Below, piece after piece: positions 47,469 through 56,214 of a stretch of 64,000 bases of DNA. Every line of letters begins with the position of its first letter. Within the stretch, counting starts at the first letter, position 1. Position numbers and translations under genes: made by a program. The notes under the pieces were generated by a model. That model worked only from the letters and a program-made list of their open reading frames with translations, ran no database searches and was not told the DNA's origin. Source of the DNA: Nocardioides cremeus (GTDB lineage Bacteria; Actinomycetota; Actinomycetes; Propionibacteriales; Nocardioidaceae); the NCBI RefSeq assembly GCF_030518195.1, contig NZ_JAULSC010000022.1, positions 1-64,000 of the forward strand, in the 5' to 3' direction.

Positions 47469-48389
47469 TCAGTCGACCGCGCGGATGCCCCACGAGCCGG
47501 AGTGCTCGTCGCCCGGGCTGCCGGCCGGTGCCAGGACCACCAGGTCGGTGCCCGAGCGCAGCGCGTCGGGCGGCGCGGTCATCGGCTCGACCGCCAACGA
47601 GCGGCGGGCGCCGGGGGCACCGTCGGCGGTGAAGACCTGCAGGTGGGTCCAGGTCGGGTCCACCCACAGGCTCACACCCTCACCGCTGCGCGGGTCGCGC
47701 AGGGTCGTGGTGGCCCGGCCCCACTCGTCGCGCTCGAGGTCGGTGAACGCGGTGTCGAGCACGGTGGAGCGCAACGGCCGGGAGACCCGGAAGTCGAGCT
47801 CGCCGCCGTCGACCGGCTCGGAGCCGACCGCGCGCTTGTAGTCGTCGGTGCGCAGCGCCGTCGCGGCCGGGAGCGTCAGCTCGAGCTGGTCGACGGGGCC
47901 GGAGCCGACGCACAGGTAGGGGTGCGAGCCGGCGGCGTACGGCGCCTCCTCGGGCGACATGTTGGTGGCCGTGACGGTCACCGTCAGGCCGTCGGCCGAC
48001 AGGTCGTGCACCACGTGCAGGTCGAGGGTCCAGGGCCAGCCCGTGCGGGCCATCAGGCGGTAGGTCAGCGAGACCGAGTGGGCGGTGTGCTCCTCCAGGG
48101 TCCACGCGGCCCAGCGCACCAGCCCGTGGGAGGCGTTGCTCAGCTCGGGCTCGGTCAGCGGCAGCACCAGGTCGTGCCCGCCGAAGCTGAACCGGCCCTC
48201 GGTGAGCCGGTTGGGCCAGGGCACCAGCAGCTGGCCGCGCCCGCCCCAGGAGTGCTCCTCGAGACCGAACCCGTCGACCAGCGGCCGGCCGGCGTACGAC
48301 AGCTCGCGCAGCGCCGCCCCGCACTCGGTGACCACCGCGCGGTAGCCGCCGCCGGAGATCTCGAACTGGTCTCCGCTGGGTGCAAGCAT
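47469..48389 (-). CDS. Aldose 1-epimerase family protein
   Basis: 306 residues of the galactose-mutarotase beta-sandwich. Family landmarks are LLVPWPNRLTEGRFSFGG near 57-74, ASHGLVRWAAW with the active His near 90, AAGSHPYLCVG with the second His near 155, and a late Glu in AVEPMTAPPDAL. These fit the catalytic His and Glu. Sugar specificity is unknown. TAGGGT ends seven bases before the ATG, and its TAG is the stop codon of the upstream gene. Confidence 0.85.
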   Translation of the reverse strand: MLAPSGDQFEISGGGYRAVVTECGAALRELSYAGRPLVDGFGLEEHSWGGRGQLLVPWPNRLTEGRFSFGGHDLVLPLTEPELSNASHGLVRWAAWTLEEHTAHSVSLTYRLMARTGWPWTLDLHVVHDLSADGLTVTVTATNMSPEEAPYAAGSHPYLCVGSGPVDQLELTLPAATALRTDDYKRAVGSEPVDGGELDFRVSRPLRSTVLDTAFTDLERDEWGRATTTLRDPRSGEGVSLWVDPTWTHLQVFTADGAPGARRSLAVEPMTAPPDALRSGTDLVVLAPAGSPGDEHSGSWGIRAVD

Positions 48390-48399
48390 GCGGCGAACC

Positions 48400-49032
48400 C
48401 TAGTGGTCCGGGACGGCCGCGCGCTCCGAGGTCGCCGCGCCCGGGACGACCGTGCGCGGCGGCACGCTCCCGGTGCCGTCGACGAGCACGTCGGCCCGGC
48501 CGCGGGTGCCCTGGCGCTCGAAGTGGTGCGCCTCGGCCTCGGCCCAGGCCTCCCAGTGCGGCTCGAAGGAGTCGCCGTCGCGCTCCACCCCGCGCCGGCG
48601 GCGCAGCTCGGTGGGGGCGTCGACCCAGACCAGCACGGTGGTCAGCGGGGAGATGCGGGCGGTGCCGGCGCCGACCCCCTCGAGCACCAGCAGCGGCACC
48701 GGGGCGACGGTCACGTCCTCGCCCGGGGCGCCGGCCTGCCAGTCGTAGCGGGTGTAGCTGCTCGCCGCGTCGCGGTCGAGGGGGCTCAACAGCTGCTCGA
48801 GCTGGTCGGGCACGTGCGGCAGGCCGTCCCAGCCCTGGTACATGTCGTCGAGACGCACGACGCGGGTGCGCACGGACGAGGCCTCCGCGACGGCGTCCGC
48901 GAGCGTGGACTTGCCGGCACCCGAGGGTCCGTCGATGCAGACCAGCCAGCCGGCGCCGCCCAGCGTGGGCGGGCGGCTGGTGGCCAGGTCGAGGACCAGG
49001 CGGGCCACCTCAGAAGGCGAGACCGAGGCCAC
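48400..49032 (-). CDS. P-loop kinase-like protein (uridine kinase type)
   Basis: 210 residues. Walker A CIDGPSGAGKST (32-43), then LDDMYQGWDG (61-70) typical of uridine kinase and related nucleoside kinases, and VLVWVDAPTELRRRRG as the Arg-rich lid helix. The GTG at 49032 is chosen for the GGTGGAG seven bases upstream; it overlaps the previous gene. Phosphate acceptor unknown. Confidence 0.78.
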   Translation of the reverse strand: MASVSPSEVARLVLDLATSRPPTLGGAGWLVCIDGPSGAGKSTLADAVAEASSVRTRVVRLDDMYQGWDGLPHVPDQLEQLLSPLDRDAASSYTRYDWQAGAPGEDVTVAPVPLLVLEGVGAGTARISPLTTVLVWVDAPTELRRRRGVERDGDSFEPHWEAWAEAEAHHFERQGTRGRADVLVDGTGSVPPRTVVPGAATSERAAVPDH

Positions 49033-50260
49033 GGTAGGTCTCCACCTCCTCCACGAAGCGGTCATCGGCCAGCAGCCGCACGCTGCGGCCGTGCTCGAAC
49101 AGCTCGCCGGCCTTGGCGTGCCGGAACCACACGAGGTCGCCGATCGAGAGCATCGACGCTGTGGGCCCCACCAGCGGGGTCTGGACCTCGCCGGCGCCCT
49201 CCAGGCCGGTCAGCCGCAGCCCGGGCGGCGCCCAGGGGGTGGGCAGCCGGTCGGGGCCGGCCGCTCCCGAGGCCACCAGCCCGCCTCCGTGGACGGTCGC
49301 GACGTCGGCGGAGGGGCGCCGGGTCACCGGGAGCCCGAAGAAGGCGGCCGGTCGCGGCGCGAAGGAGCGGTAGTGGTCGAAGAGCGTCGGGACCAGCAGC
49401 CCGGAGCCGGCGGCGACCTCGGTGACCACCGGGTCGGCGGCGCTGGTCTCGACCGAGCCGGAGCCGCCGGCGTTCCACAGCTCGAGCCCCTCGGGGCCGA
49501 CGAGGTCGAGGAGTGCCGCGTGCACCTGTCGGCGCCGCTCGGCCAGCTGGGCCAGCGAGGCGTCCTTGAGCCGGCGCACCACCAGCGAGCGGGCCCGGGC
49601 GCTCGGCACGTCGTCGGGCACCCCGGCCACCTGGCCCTCGTAGGTCATCGCCCCCACCAGGGTGAAGCCGGGCCGGGCCACGACCTCGCGGGCCAGGGCG
49701 GTCACGGCCTCGGCGTCGCGCAGCGGGGAGCGCTTGGGGCCCACGTGCCGCCCGCCGGCCTGCAGGCCCGCGTCGACGTCGATCGCCACCCGCACCGGCA
49801 CCGCCCGCGAGGAGCGCACCGAGTCGACCGCGTCGAGGTGGGCCACGTCGTCGACCATCAGCGTGATCCGGGCCGCGGCGCGCGGGGAGACCACGAGCGC
49901 GCCCAGCGCGGCCCGGTCGACGGTGGGGTAGGCGACGAGGAGGTCGTCGGTGACCTCGTGCTCCTCGAGCCACAGCGCCTCGGCGAGGGTGTAGGCCAGC
50001 ACGCCGCGGAAGCCGTCGCGAGCCAGCGCGCGGGTCATCAGGCTCGGCACCCGCACCGACTTCGAGGCCAGCCGCAGCGGCGTGCCGCCCGCGCGGCGCT
50101 CGAGGTCGGCGGCGTTGGCGTCGAAGGCGTCGAGGTCGACGACGAGCAGCGGTGTCGGGGCCGGCTCGCCCAGGGCGCGCACCGCCGCGTCGAGCCGGGC
50201 CCACAGGTGGCTGCGCGCCGCCGCGCCGCCCGGCTCGCCGGGGCCGGTGCTGCGGGCCAT
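49010..50260 (-). CDS. PLP fold-III enzyme (alanine-racemase N-terminal domain, D-threonine-aldolase-like)
   Basis: 416 residues. K67 in LRLASKSVRVP is the likely Schiff-base Lys of the N-terminal barrel, preceded by the strand PLLVVDLDAFDANAADLE. IDVDAGLQAGGRHVG and GAMTYEGQVAGVPDD line the PLP phosphate site. The C-terminal domain (about 285-415) has a probable metal or substrate region FRHAKAGELFEHG with a His pair. D-threonine aldolase or a D-amino-acid deaminase are plausible. ATG at 50260 overlaps the upstream stop by one base. Confidence 0.82.
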   Translation of the reverse strand: MARSTGPGEPGGAAARSHLWARLDAAVRALGEPAPTPLLVVDLDAFDANAADLERRAGGTPLRLASKSVRVPSLMTRALARDGFRGVLAYTLAEALWLEEHEVTDDLLVAYPTVDRAALGALVVSPRAAARITLMVDDVAHLDAVDSVRSSRAVPVRVAIDVDAGLQAGGRHVGPKRSPLRDAEAVTALAREVVARPGFTLVGAMTYEGQVAGVPDDVPSARARSLVVRRLKDASLAQLAERRRQVHAALLDLVGPEGLELWNAGGSGSVETSAADPVVTEVAAGSGLLVPTLFDHYRSFAPRPAAFFGLPVTRRPSADVATVHGGGLVASGAAGPDRLPTPWAPPGLRLTGLEGAGEVQTPLVGPTASMLSIGDLVWFRHAKAGELFEHGRSVRLLADDRFVEEVETYRGLGLAF

Positions 50261-50724
50261 CAGGAGATGCCGCGCTTGCGCAGCAGCGCCTCGATGTCGG
50301 CCAGGTCGTCGTCGATGGCGGGCTTGCCCTTGTTGCCCTTGTTGCCCTTGTTGCCCTTGTCAGCGGGTGCGGGCGCCTCGGGGGAGGCGAGCTCGTCGCG
50401 CCGGGCCCTGCCCACGCGCCGCGAGCCGGAGCGCCGGTCGAGCAGGCCGGCGCCGACGAGCAGCAGCACCGACGTGCCGGCGAGCGCCGCACCGATCCAC
50501 ACGACGGGGCTCAGCACCAGCCCGAACGCCCAGTCGCCGACCGCGTCGACGATGCGGGTGAACATCTCGAGGGTCCCGGTCAGGTAGGCCGCGGGCACCA
50601 GCAGCGTCAGCGCCGCGGCCCGCATGGCCGGCACCGCGCCCCGGCGGCGCCAGGCCCAGACCGTGACGAGGCCGCCCACGACGGTCAGGGTGATCGCGAG
50701 CGCTGTCCAGGCTGCCTCGTCCAT
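50260..50724 (-). CDS. Small membrane protein with tandem GNK repeats
   Basis: 154 residues. Three hydrophobic helices (about 5-25, 35-53 and 65-95) precede a charged cytoplasmic tail. The tail has four GNK-type triplets in a row (about 122-134), encoded by 9-bp tandem repeats at 50323-50358, then an acidic helix ending KRGIS. ATG start at 50724. Translation is coupled to the PLP enzyme by a TGATG overlap. Confidence 0.65.
   Translation of the reverse strand: MDEAAWTALAITLTVVGGLVTVWAWRRRGAVPAMRAAALTLLVPAAYLTGTLEMFTRIVDAVGDWAFGLVLSPVVWIGAALAGTSVLLLVGAGLLDRRSGSRRVGRARRDELASPEAPAPADKGNKGNKGNKGKPAIDDDLADIEALLRKRGIS
50323..50358. repeat. 9-bp tandem repeat inside a coding sequence
   Basis: Unit GTTGCCCTT (complement AAGGGCAAC) in three perfect copies at 50332-50358 plus one diverged copy at 50323-50331. 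Unit length keeps the frame, so copy-number change would lengthen or shorten the protein tail. Confidence 0.85.
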
Positions 50725-50787
50725 GCCTCCAGGGTGTCACAGGAGGCCAGCGCGTGGTGCGCACCGACCGGCGGGGATGATGGGGGA

Positions 50788-51333
50788 GTGGACGACCGCG
50801 ACCAGGACCAGCACCAGGACCAGCACCAGCGGCTGCTCGCGGGCCCCGGGTTCCCCGGCGACACCGGCGAGGCCGAGCCCGCGCTCGTGGCCGCGCTCGC
50901 GGCGTACGACGCCGACCCGCGTGATCCCGACACCTACCTGGCCTGCCTCGAGGTGCTGCGCACCGCCCGGCTGCTGGTCCCCGTCGTGGCGCTGCTCGGC
51001 GAGGTCGAGGTCGACGAGCGGGGCCTGGCCCACGACAAGACCAGCGACATGGCTGCGGTGCTGCTCACCGGCGCCGACGGCCGCACCGCGCTGCTCTCGT
51101 TCACCGGCACCGCGTCGATGACCGCGTGGGACCCGCAGGCGCGCCCCGTCCCGGTCACCGCGCCGTACGCCGCCCAGGCCGCGGTGCAGGAAGGTGCCGC
51201 GGCGCTGCTGGTCGACGTCGCCGGCCCCGCGCGGCTCGTGGTGCAGGGTGGGGACCTCGAGGCGCTGGGCGCCGGGTGGCAGCCGGTGCGGCTGGGCTCG
51301 GGCATCGGCTGGCTGCGACCCGGCGAGGGCTGA
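50788..51333 (+). CDS. SseB-family protein
   Basis: 181 residues. The N-terminal 15 are a DQHQ-rich run. The SseB-like core starts at DTYLACLEVLRTARLLVPVVALL and continues with TGADGRTALLSFTGTASMTAWD and then PVTAPYAAQAAV, matching the conserved order of actinobacterial SseB homologues. No catalytic residue is known for the family. GTG at 50788 follows GGGGG. The gene stands upstream of infC, a common actinobacterial arrangement. Confidence 0.82.
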   Translation: MDDRDQDQHQDQHQRLLAGPGFPGDTGEAEPALVAALAAYDADPRDPDTYLACLEVLRTARLLVPVVALLGEVEVDERGLAHDKTSDMAAVLLTGADGRTALLSFTGTASMTAWDPQARPVPVTAPYAAQAAVQEGAAALLVDVAGPARLVVQGGDLEALGAGWQPVRLGSGIGWLRPGEG

Positions 51334-51361
51334 GGCACCGAGGCACCGAGGCACCGAGGCA
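51332..51361. repeat. 8-bp tandem repeat after the SseB gene
   Basis: GAGGCACC repeats three times perfectly (51332-51355) and partly a fourth time. It begins in the stop codon region of the upstream gene. Non-coding. Confidence 0.8.
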
Positions 51362-51571
51362 CTGGGGTCCGAGGGCTGGGGTTTGGGTGCGCGGCGCCGC
51401 GTCGGCTAGAGTCTGTCCACGACCGATCGGTCCGTCATGTGCTCCGCGAGGAGTCCACGGCAGGCCGATCTCCAAGCGGAGGCCAGGCACGATCGTCTCC
51501 CACCCGCATCGACCGCCAGCACCACAGGTCGTCGGGTCCGGTCCCGGGAGAGCACCCGTGCTCACCCGTAG

Positions 51572-51645
51572 ATGCTGAACCCTGCGTAGGGGGGACGTGT
51601 CGCGACTGGCTTCCGCTTGCTGCAAGCGGAAGCCTTTGTTCATTT
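51572..51645 (+). promoter_or_regulatory. infC leader: tiny ORF followed by intrinsic-terminator hairpin
   Basis: ATG CTG AAC CCT GCG TAG (51572-51589) could encode a five-residue peptide, but has no convincing Shine-Dalgarno. Nineteen bases on, GGCTTCCGCTTGC (51608-51620) pairs with GCAAGCGGAAGCC (51622-51634) and is followed by TTTGTTCATTT, the most convincing intrinsic terminator in the window. It lies 74 bases before infC, so it may attenuate the operon. The remainder of 51362-51571 has no gene I can support. Confidence 0.7.
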
Positions 51646-51708
51646 CCGGCCCTCTTCCACGGCCGGGACGCGCAAGAGCCTCCGAGGACATCCCCACCAG
51701 GAGGACAC

Positions 51709-52392
51709 ATCAGCACCGAGCTTCGAATCAACGACCGGATCCGCGTCCAGGAGGTCCGACTCGTTGGCCCCAGCGGCGAGACCGTCGGCATCGTTCCCAC
51801 CGCCGACGCACTGCGCCTTGCCCAGGAGGCTGACCTCGACCTCGTCGAGATCGCCCCGATGGCCCGCCCCCCGGTCTGCAAGCTCATGGACTACGGGAAG
51901 TTCAAGTACGAGAACGCCCAGAAGGCTCGCGAGGCCCGGCGCAACCAGACGAACGTGATCATCAAGGAGATGAAGCTTCGTCCCAAGATCGACTCGCACG
52001 ACTACGAGACCAAGAAGGGTCACGTGGTCCGGTTCCTCAACGCCGGCGACAAGGTCAAGATCACGATCATGTTCCGCGGCCGCGAGCAGCACCGCCCCGA
52101 GCTGGGCTTCCGCCTGCTGCAGAAGCTGGCCGAGGACGTCACCGAGCTCGGCTTCGTGGAGTCCTCGCCCAAGCAGGACGGCCGCAACATGACCATGGTC
52201 CTGGGCCCGCACAAGAAGAAGGCCGAGGCCAAGGTCGAGCACAAGGCCGCCAAGGAGGCCAAGGCCGCCGAGCGTGCCGCCGAGGAGGCCGAGGAGCGCG
52301 CCGAGCGCACCGAGCGCAACGCCGGTCGCCAGGCTGCTCCCAAGAAGGAGCGCGGTCGCTCCGAGAACCTCGATCCCGAGATCGAGGCCTGA
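51709..52392 (+). CDS. infC: Translation initiation factor IF-3
   Basis: 227 residues. The start is an AUC codon at 51709, directly before STELRIND and four bases after AGGAGG; no ATG, GTG or TTG is in frame near the conserved N-terminus. Known infC genes use AUU or AUC, which lets IF-3 repress its own translation. The N-domain has [14 protein letters not shown], the linker [18 protein letters not shown], and the C-domain [23 protein letters not shown] split by a turn. The tail (about 175-227) is a charged Ala/Lys/Glu extension, longer than in E. coli. Confidence 0.95.
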   Translation: MSTELRINDRIRVQEVRLVGPSGETVGIVPTADALRLAQEADLDLVEIAPMARPPVCKLMDYGKFKYENAQKAREARRNQTNVIIKEMKLRPKIDSHDYETKKGHVVRFLNAGDKVKITIMFRGREQHRPELGFRLLQKLAEDVTELGFVESSPKQDGRNMTMVLGPHKKKAEAKVEHKAAKEAKAAERAAEEAEERAERTERNAGRQAAPKKERGRSENLDPEIEA

Positions 52393-52459
52393 GCACCGCC
52401 CGGGGCCCGCACGGGTCCCGCACCGAACTGCCGCAGCACGCAACGAGAGAGAGACACAG

Positions 52460-52654
52460 ATGCCCAAGAACAAGAGCCACTCCGGCGCCGGCAAGCGCTT
52501 CCGCGTGACCGGCTCCGGCAAGATCCTTCGCGAGAAGGCCGGCAAGCGCCACAACCTCGAGAAGAAGCCCTCGAAGGTCACGCGCCGCATGACCGGCACC
52601 GTCGAGGTGGCCAAGGCCGACACCGCGCGCGCCAAGAAGATGCTCGGCATCTGA
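52460..52654 (+). CDS. rpmI: Ribosomal protein bL35
   Basis: 64 residues, standard length. [20 protein letters not shown] and the basic [15 protein letters not shown] are typical. GAGAGAGA lies upstream. It follows infC by 67 bases and precedes rplT, the conserved operon order. Confidence 0.98.
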   Translation: MPKNKSHSGAGKRFRVTGSGKILREKAGKRHNLEKKPSKVTRRMTGTVEVAKADTARAKKMLGI

Positions 52655-52737
52655 GCCTCGCCCACCCGTCAACCACCGGGCCGGCGCACCGGCCCTGACG
52701 TCGACCACCTCGGTCGGCAGAGCACCAAGGAGACACC

Positions 52738-53130
52738 ATGGCACGCGTCAAGCGCGCAGTGAACGCCCAGAAGAAGCGTCGTACCACCCTCGAGCGCGCC
52801 AGCGGCTACCGCGGCCAGCGCTCGCGCCTGTACCGCAAGGCCAAGGAGCAGGTCACCCACTCCCTGGTCTACAACTACAACGACCGGCGCAAGAACAAGG
52901 GCAACTTCCGCAAGCTGTGGATCCAGCGGATCAACGCCGCAGCCCGCGCCCAGGGCATGACCTACAACCGCTTCATCCAGGGCCTGAACCTGGCTGGCGT
53001 CGAGGTCGACCGCAAGATCCTGGCCGACCTGGCCGTCAACGACATCGCGGCGTTCAACGTCCTGGTCGAGACCGCCAAGAACGCCCTGCCCGAGGACGTC
53101 AACGCCCCCAAGGCGGAGGCCTCGGCCTGA
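52738..53130 (+). CDS. rplT: Ribosomal protein bL20
   Basis: 130 residues. [19 protein letters not shown] and [19 protein letters not shown] are diagnostic. In some bacteria L20 represses this operon through an RNA pseudoknot; no such structure is evident here. CAAGGAGACACC precedes the ATG. The stop codon overlaps the next start (CTGA). Confidence 0.98.
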   Translation: MARVKRAVNAQKKRRTTLERASGYRGQRSRLYRKAKEQVTHSLVYNYNDRRKNKGNFRKLWIQRINAAARAQGMTYNRFIQGLNLAGVEVDRKILADLAVNDIAAFNVLVETAKNALPEDVNAPKAEASA

Positions 53131-53936
53131 CCACCCCCTCGGCTCCCCTCGTCGCGGGCAACACCCGCGTCAAGGACGCACGCAGGCTCAGCCGCCGCTC
53201 GGTCCGTTCCGAGCGGCGGCTGTTCCTCGCTGACGGCCCGAAGGCCGTCGAGGGCGCCCTCGAGGCGCCCGGCGTGCTGGTGGAGGTCTTCGCGACCCCC
53301 GCCGCCACCGAGCGGTACGCCGCCCTGACCGGCGCCGCGCACGAGTCCGGCGTCGCCTGGACCCTCGTCGACGACCGCGCGCTGGCCTCGCTGAGCGATG
53401 CCGTCAGCCCCGCCGGGCTGGTCGGCGTGTGCCGCTTCCTCGACACCGACCTCGACACGGTGCTGGGCGCCGCGCCGCGCCTGGTCGCGCTCTGCGCCGA
53501 CGTGCGCGACCCCGGCAACGCCGGCACCGTGCTGCGCTGCGCCGACGCCGCCGGCGCCGACGCCGTGGTGCTGGCCGGCAGCTCGGTCGACGCCTACAAC
53601 CCCAAGACCGTGCGCGCCTCGGTGGGCTCGCTGTTCCACCTGCCGGTGGTGGTCGTCCCCGACGCCGCGGGCGCGGTGCGGGCGTTGCAGGCCGGGGGCC
53701 TGCAGGTGCTGGCCGCCGACGGCGCCGGCGAGCGCGACCTCTACGACTCCGCGCCGCTGGCGGGGCCGGTGGCCTGGCTCTTCGGCAACGAGGCCTGGGG
53801 CCTGCCGCCCGAGCTGGCGGCGCTGGCCGACCACCGGGTCTCGATCCCGATCCACGGTCGCGCCGAGAGCCTGAACCTCTCGACCGCCGCCGCGCTGTGC
53901 CTCTACGAGACCGCCCGCACCCAGCGGCGTACCTGA
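53127..53936 (+). CDS. SpoU/TrmH-family RNA methyltransferase
   Basis: 269 residues if started at the CTG at 53127, which overlaps the rplT stop as CTGA. No ATG, GTG or TTG precedes the conserved N-terminus ([14 protein letters not shown]) in this frame, so a CTG start is the best explanation; GGAGG lies upstream. The SPOUT domain is clear: [21 protein letters not shown] (motif 1), [13 protein letters not shown] (motif 2) and [18 protein letters not shown] (motif 3), which form the SAM knot. The N-terminal domain (about 1-95) is the L30e-like substrate-binding region. It is likely a 2'-O-methyltransferase of rRNA; the target nucleotide is unknown. Confidence 0.88.
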   Translation: MTTPSAPLVAGNTRVKDARRLSRRSVRSERRLFLADGPKAVEGALEAPGVLVEVFATPAATERYAALTGAAHESGVAWTLVDDRALASLSDAVSPAGLVGVCRFLDTDLDTVLGAAPRLVALCADVRDPGNAGTVLRCADAAGADAVVLAGSSVDAYNPKTVRASVGSLFHLPVVVVPDAAGAVRALQAGGLQVLAADGAGERDLYDSAPLAGPVAWLFGNEAWGLPPELAALADHRVSIPIHGRAESLNLSTAAALCLYETARTQRRT

Positions 53937-53956
53937 CCTCGAGCGGGCCGGCCTCC

Positions 53957-53962
53957 TAGGGT
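53957..53962 (+). promoter_or_regulatory. -10 hexamer TAGGGT before the histidine kinase gene
   Basis: It ends seven bases before the ATG at 53970, implying a leaderless message. The GTG at 53961 lies within it and is rejected as a start. Confidence 0.45.
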
Positions 53963-53969
53963 GGGGCCC

Positions 53970-55046
53970 ATGTCTCCGGTCGCGCCGCCCCCGCCCTCCG
54001 ACGAGGCCCGGGCGCTGCTCGACGACCTGCCCGACGGCGTGGTGCTGGCCGGCAGCGACGGCAGCGTGCGCCACGTCTCGGCCCCCGCGGCGCGGATGCT
54101 CGGCGTCGACGCCGACGCGGCCCGGGGCCGACCGCTGCCCGACGTGCTGCGGCTGCAGGACCGCGACGGCGCGTCCTGGTGCGCCTGCAACACCCCGTTC
54201 GAGGGCCTGGCCACCCGCACCGCCGTGCCGGAGCAGCCCTGGTTGCTGCCCGACGGCAGCGAGGTGCTCGTGGCCGCGCGCATCCACCGCACCACCCTGC
54301 GCGACCCGGTCGACCGGGTCGCGGTGACGCTGCGCTCGGGCCGCGGCCGGGCGCGCCTCGACCGCGAGCGCTCCGACCTCGTCGCCACCGTCGCCCACGA
54401 GCTGCGCTCGCCGCTGACCGGGGTCAAGGGCTTCGTGCAGGCCCTGCTCAACCGCTGGGACAAGCTCAACGACGAGCAGAAGAAGCTGATGCTCACCACG
54501 GTCAGCTCCGACTCCGACCGGCTGAGCCGGCTGATCGCCGAGCTGCTCGACGTGGCCCGCATCGACACCGGTCGGCTGCAGCTGCACCGCCGGCCCACCG
54601 ACGTGGGCGTGATCACCGGGCGGGCGGTCGCCTCGGTGCAGGCCGCCACCTCGCGGCCGGTGCTGCTCGAGGACCCCGGCGACCTCCCCGACGTGCTGGC
54701 CGACCCCGACAAGCTGGCCCAGGTGGTGACCAACCTGGTCGAGAACGCGGTGCGCCACGGCGACGGCACGGTGCGGGTGCGGCTCGAGGCGCTGGCCCCG
54801 GGCTCCGGCGAGGCCGGGGCCGCGGTGCGGGTCACCGTCGACGACGAGGGCGAGGGCATCCCCGAGGAGCTGCGCCGCCGCGTCTTCACCAAGTTCTGGA
54901 AGAGCGGGGCGCGGGGCGGCTCCGGGCTGGGCATGTACATCGTCGGCGGCCTGACCCGCGCCCACGGCGGCCACGTGGGCATCACCGACGCCCCCGGCGG
55001 GGGAGCGCGGGTGCAGGTGACCTGGCCGGTCGGTCCCGAGGCCTGA
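53970..55046 (+). CDS. Sensor histidine kinase, soluble PAS type
   Basis: 358 residues, no membrane segments. An N-terminal PAS-like domain (about 15-120) is followed by the H-box [13 protein letters not shown] with H143, then the N-box [10 protein letters not shown] near 257, DDEGEGIP (G1) and [11 protein letters not shown] (G2). This is a cytosolic kinase in which the PAS domain would sense an internal signal. No response regulator is next to it, so it is an orphan. The C71/C73 pair in the PAS region (SWCACNTPF) might bind a cofactor or sense redox; this is inference. Confidence 0.9.
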   Translation: MSPVAPPPPSDEARALLDDLPDGVVLAGSDGSVRHVSAPAARMLGVDADAARGRPLPDVLRLQDRDGASWCACNTPFEGLATRTAVPEQPWLLPDGSEVLVAARIHRTTLRDPVDRVAVTLRSGRGRARLDRERSDLVATVAHELRSPLTGVKGFVQALLNRWDKLNDEQKKLMLTTVSSDSDRLSRLIAELLDVARIDTGRLQLHRRPTDVGVITGRAVASVQAATSRPVLLEDPGDLPDVLADPDKLAQVVTNLVENAVRHGDGTVRVRLEALAPGSGEAGAAVRVTVDDEGEGIPEELRRRVFTKFWKSGARGGSGLGMYIVGGLTRAHGGHVGITDAPGGGARVQVTWPVGPEA

Positions 55047-55098
55047 GCCGCGCGCGGTCGTCCGTAGACTGCGCGCGAGCACCCAGCGAGAGGCAGTG

Positions 55099-56208
55099 AT
55101 GTCGGGCCCGAACACCGATTACGACCCCGTCGAGGTCACCCCGCTCCAGGCGGAGGAGGTCGAGGCGGCACGTGACGCCGCGATCGCCGCGATCGAGCAG
55201 GCCGGCGACCTCGAGGCGCTGAAGCAGGCGCGCCTCGACCACGCCGGCGACCGCTCGCCCCTGGCGCTGGCCAACCGCGAGATCGGGGCGCTGCCCCCGC
55301 AGGCCCGCAAGGACGCCGGGCAGCGCATCGGCCGCGCCCGCAAGGACGTGAGCGAGGCGCTCGCTGCGCGCCAGGTGGTGCTGGAGGCCGAGCACGAGGA
55401 GCGGATGCTCGTCGAGGAGACCGTCGACGTCACCCTGCCCACCGACCGGCGCCGCGCCGGTGGCCGGCACCCGGTGACCCTGCAGTCCGAGCTGGTCGCC
55501 GACCTGTTCGTGGCGATGGGCTGGGAGGTCGCCGAGGGCCCGGTCGTCGAGGCCGAGTGGCTCAACTTCGACGCCCTCAACCTGGGCCCCGACCACCCCG
55601 CGCGCACCATGCAGGACACCTTCTGGACCGAGCCGGCCGACCACCACGTCGTGCTGCGCACCCAGACCTCGCCGGTGCAGGCGCGCACCATGCTGACCCG
55701 CAAGCCGCCGATCTACGTCGTCTGCCCGGGCCGGGTCTTCCGCACCGACGAGTACGACGCCACGCACAGCCCGATGTTCCACCAGGTCGAGGGCCTCGTC
55801 GTCGACGAGGGCATCACCATGGCGCACCTCAAGGGCACGCTCGACCACTTCGCCGGCCAGCTGTTCGGCGACGGCATCGACACCCGCTTCCGCCCGTCGT
55901 ACTTCCCCTTCACCGAGCCGTCGGCCGAGGTCGACGTGCGCTGCTTCGTGTGCCGGGGCGTCGCTGTGTCATCGGCTGGCGACGCCTGTCGCACGTGCCG
56001 CGGCGAGGGCTGGATCGAGTGGGGCGGCTGCGGAGTGGTCAACCCGCGCGTGCTGACCGCCTGCGGCGTCGACCCCGAGGTCTACACAGGCTTCGCGTTC
56101 GGCATGGGCATCGACCGCTCGTTCATGTTCCGCCACGGCCTGGAGGACCTGCGACCGCTCTTCGAGGGCGACGTCCGCTTCAGTGCCGCGTTCGGAACCG
56201 AGATCTGA
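55099..56208 (+). CDS. pheS: Phenylalanyl-tRNA synthetase alpha subunit
   Basis: 369 residues. The N-terminal coiled coil (about 15-95) is followed by the class II catalytic core: motif 2 near [20 protein letters not shown] and motif 3 [18 protein letters not shown] Cys-rich insertion ([19 protein letters not shown]) lies near 290-310, like the zinc-binding stretch of other bacterial PheS. The GTG at 55096 immediately precedes the chosen ATG. It heads the pheST operon. Confidence 0.97.
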   Translation: MSGPNTDYDPVEVTPLQAEEVEAARDAAIAAIEQAGDLEALKQARLDHAGDRSPLALANREIGALPPQARKDAGQRIGRARKDVSEALAARQVVLEAEHEERMLVEETVDVTLPTDRRRAGGRHPVTLQSELVADLFVAMGWEVAEGPVVEAEWLNFDALNLGPDHPARTMQDTFWTEPADHHVVLRTQTSPVQARTMLTRKPPIYVVCPGRVFRTDEYDATHSPMFHQVEGLVVDEGITMAHLKGTLDHFAGQLFGDGIDTRFRPSYFPFTEPSAEVDVRCFVCRGVAVSSAGDACRTCRGEGWIEWGGCGVVNPRVLTACGVDPEVYTGFAFGMGIDRSFMFRHGLEDLRPLFEGDVRFSAAFGTEI

Positions 56209-56214
56209 GGAATC

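Noticed and set aside
51439-51708. Upstream extension of the IF-3 frame
   Set aside because: It passes through the terminator hairpin and is unlike IF-3; AUC at 51709 has the proper Shine-Dalgarno.
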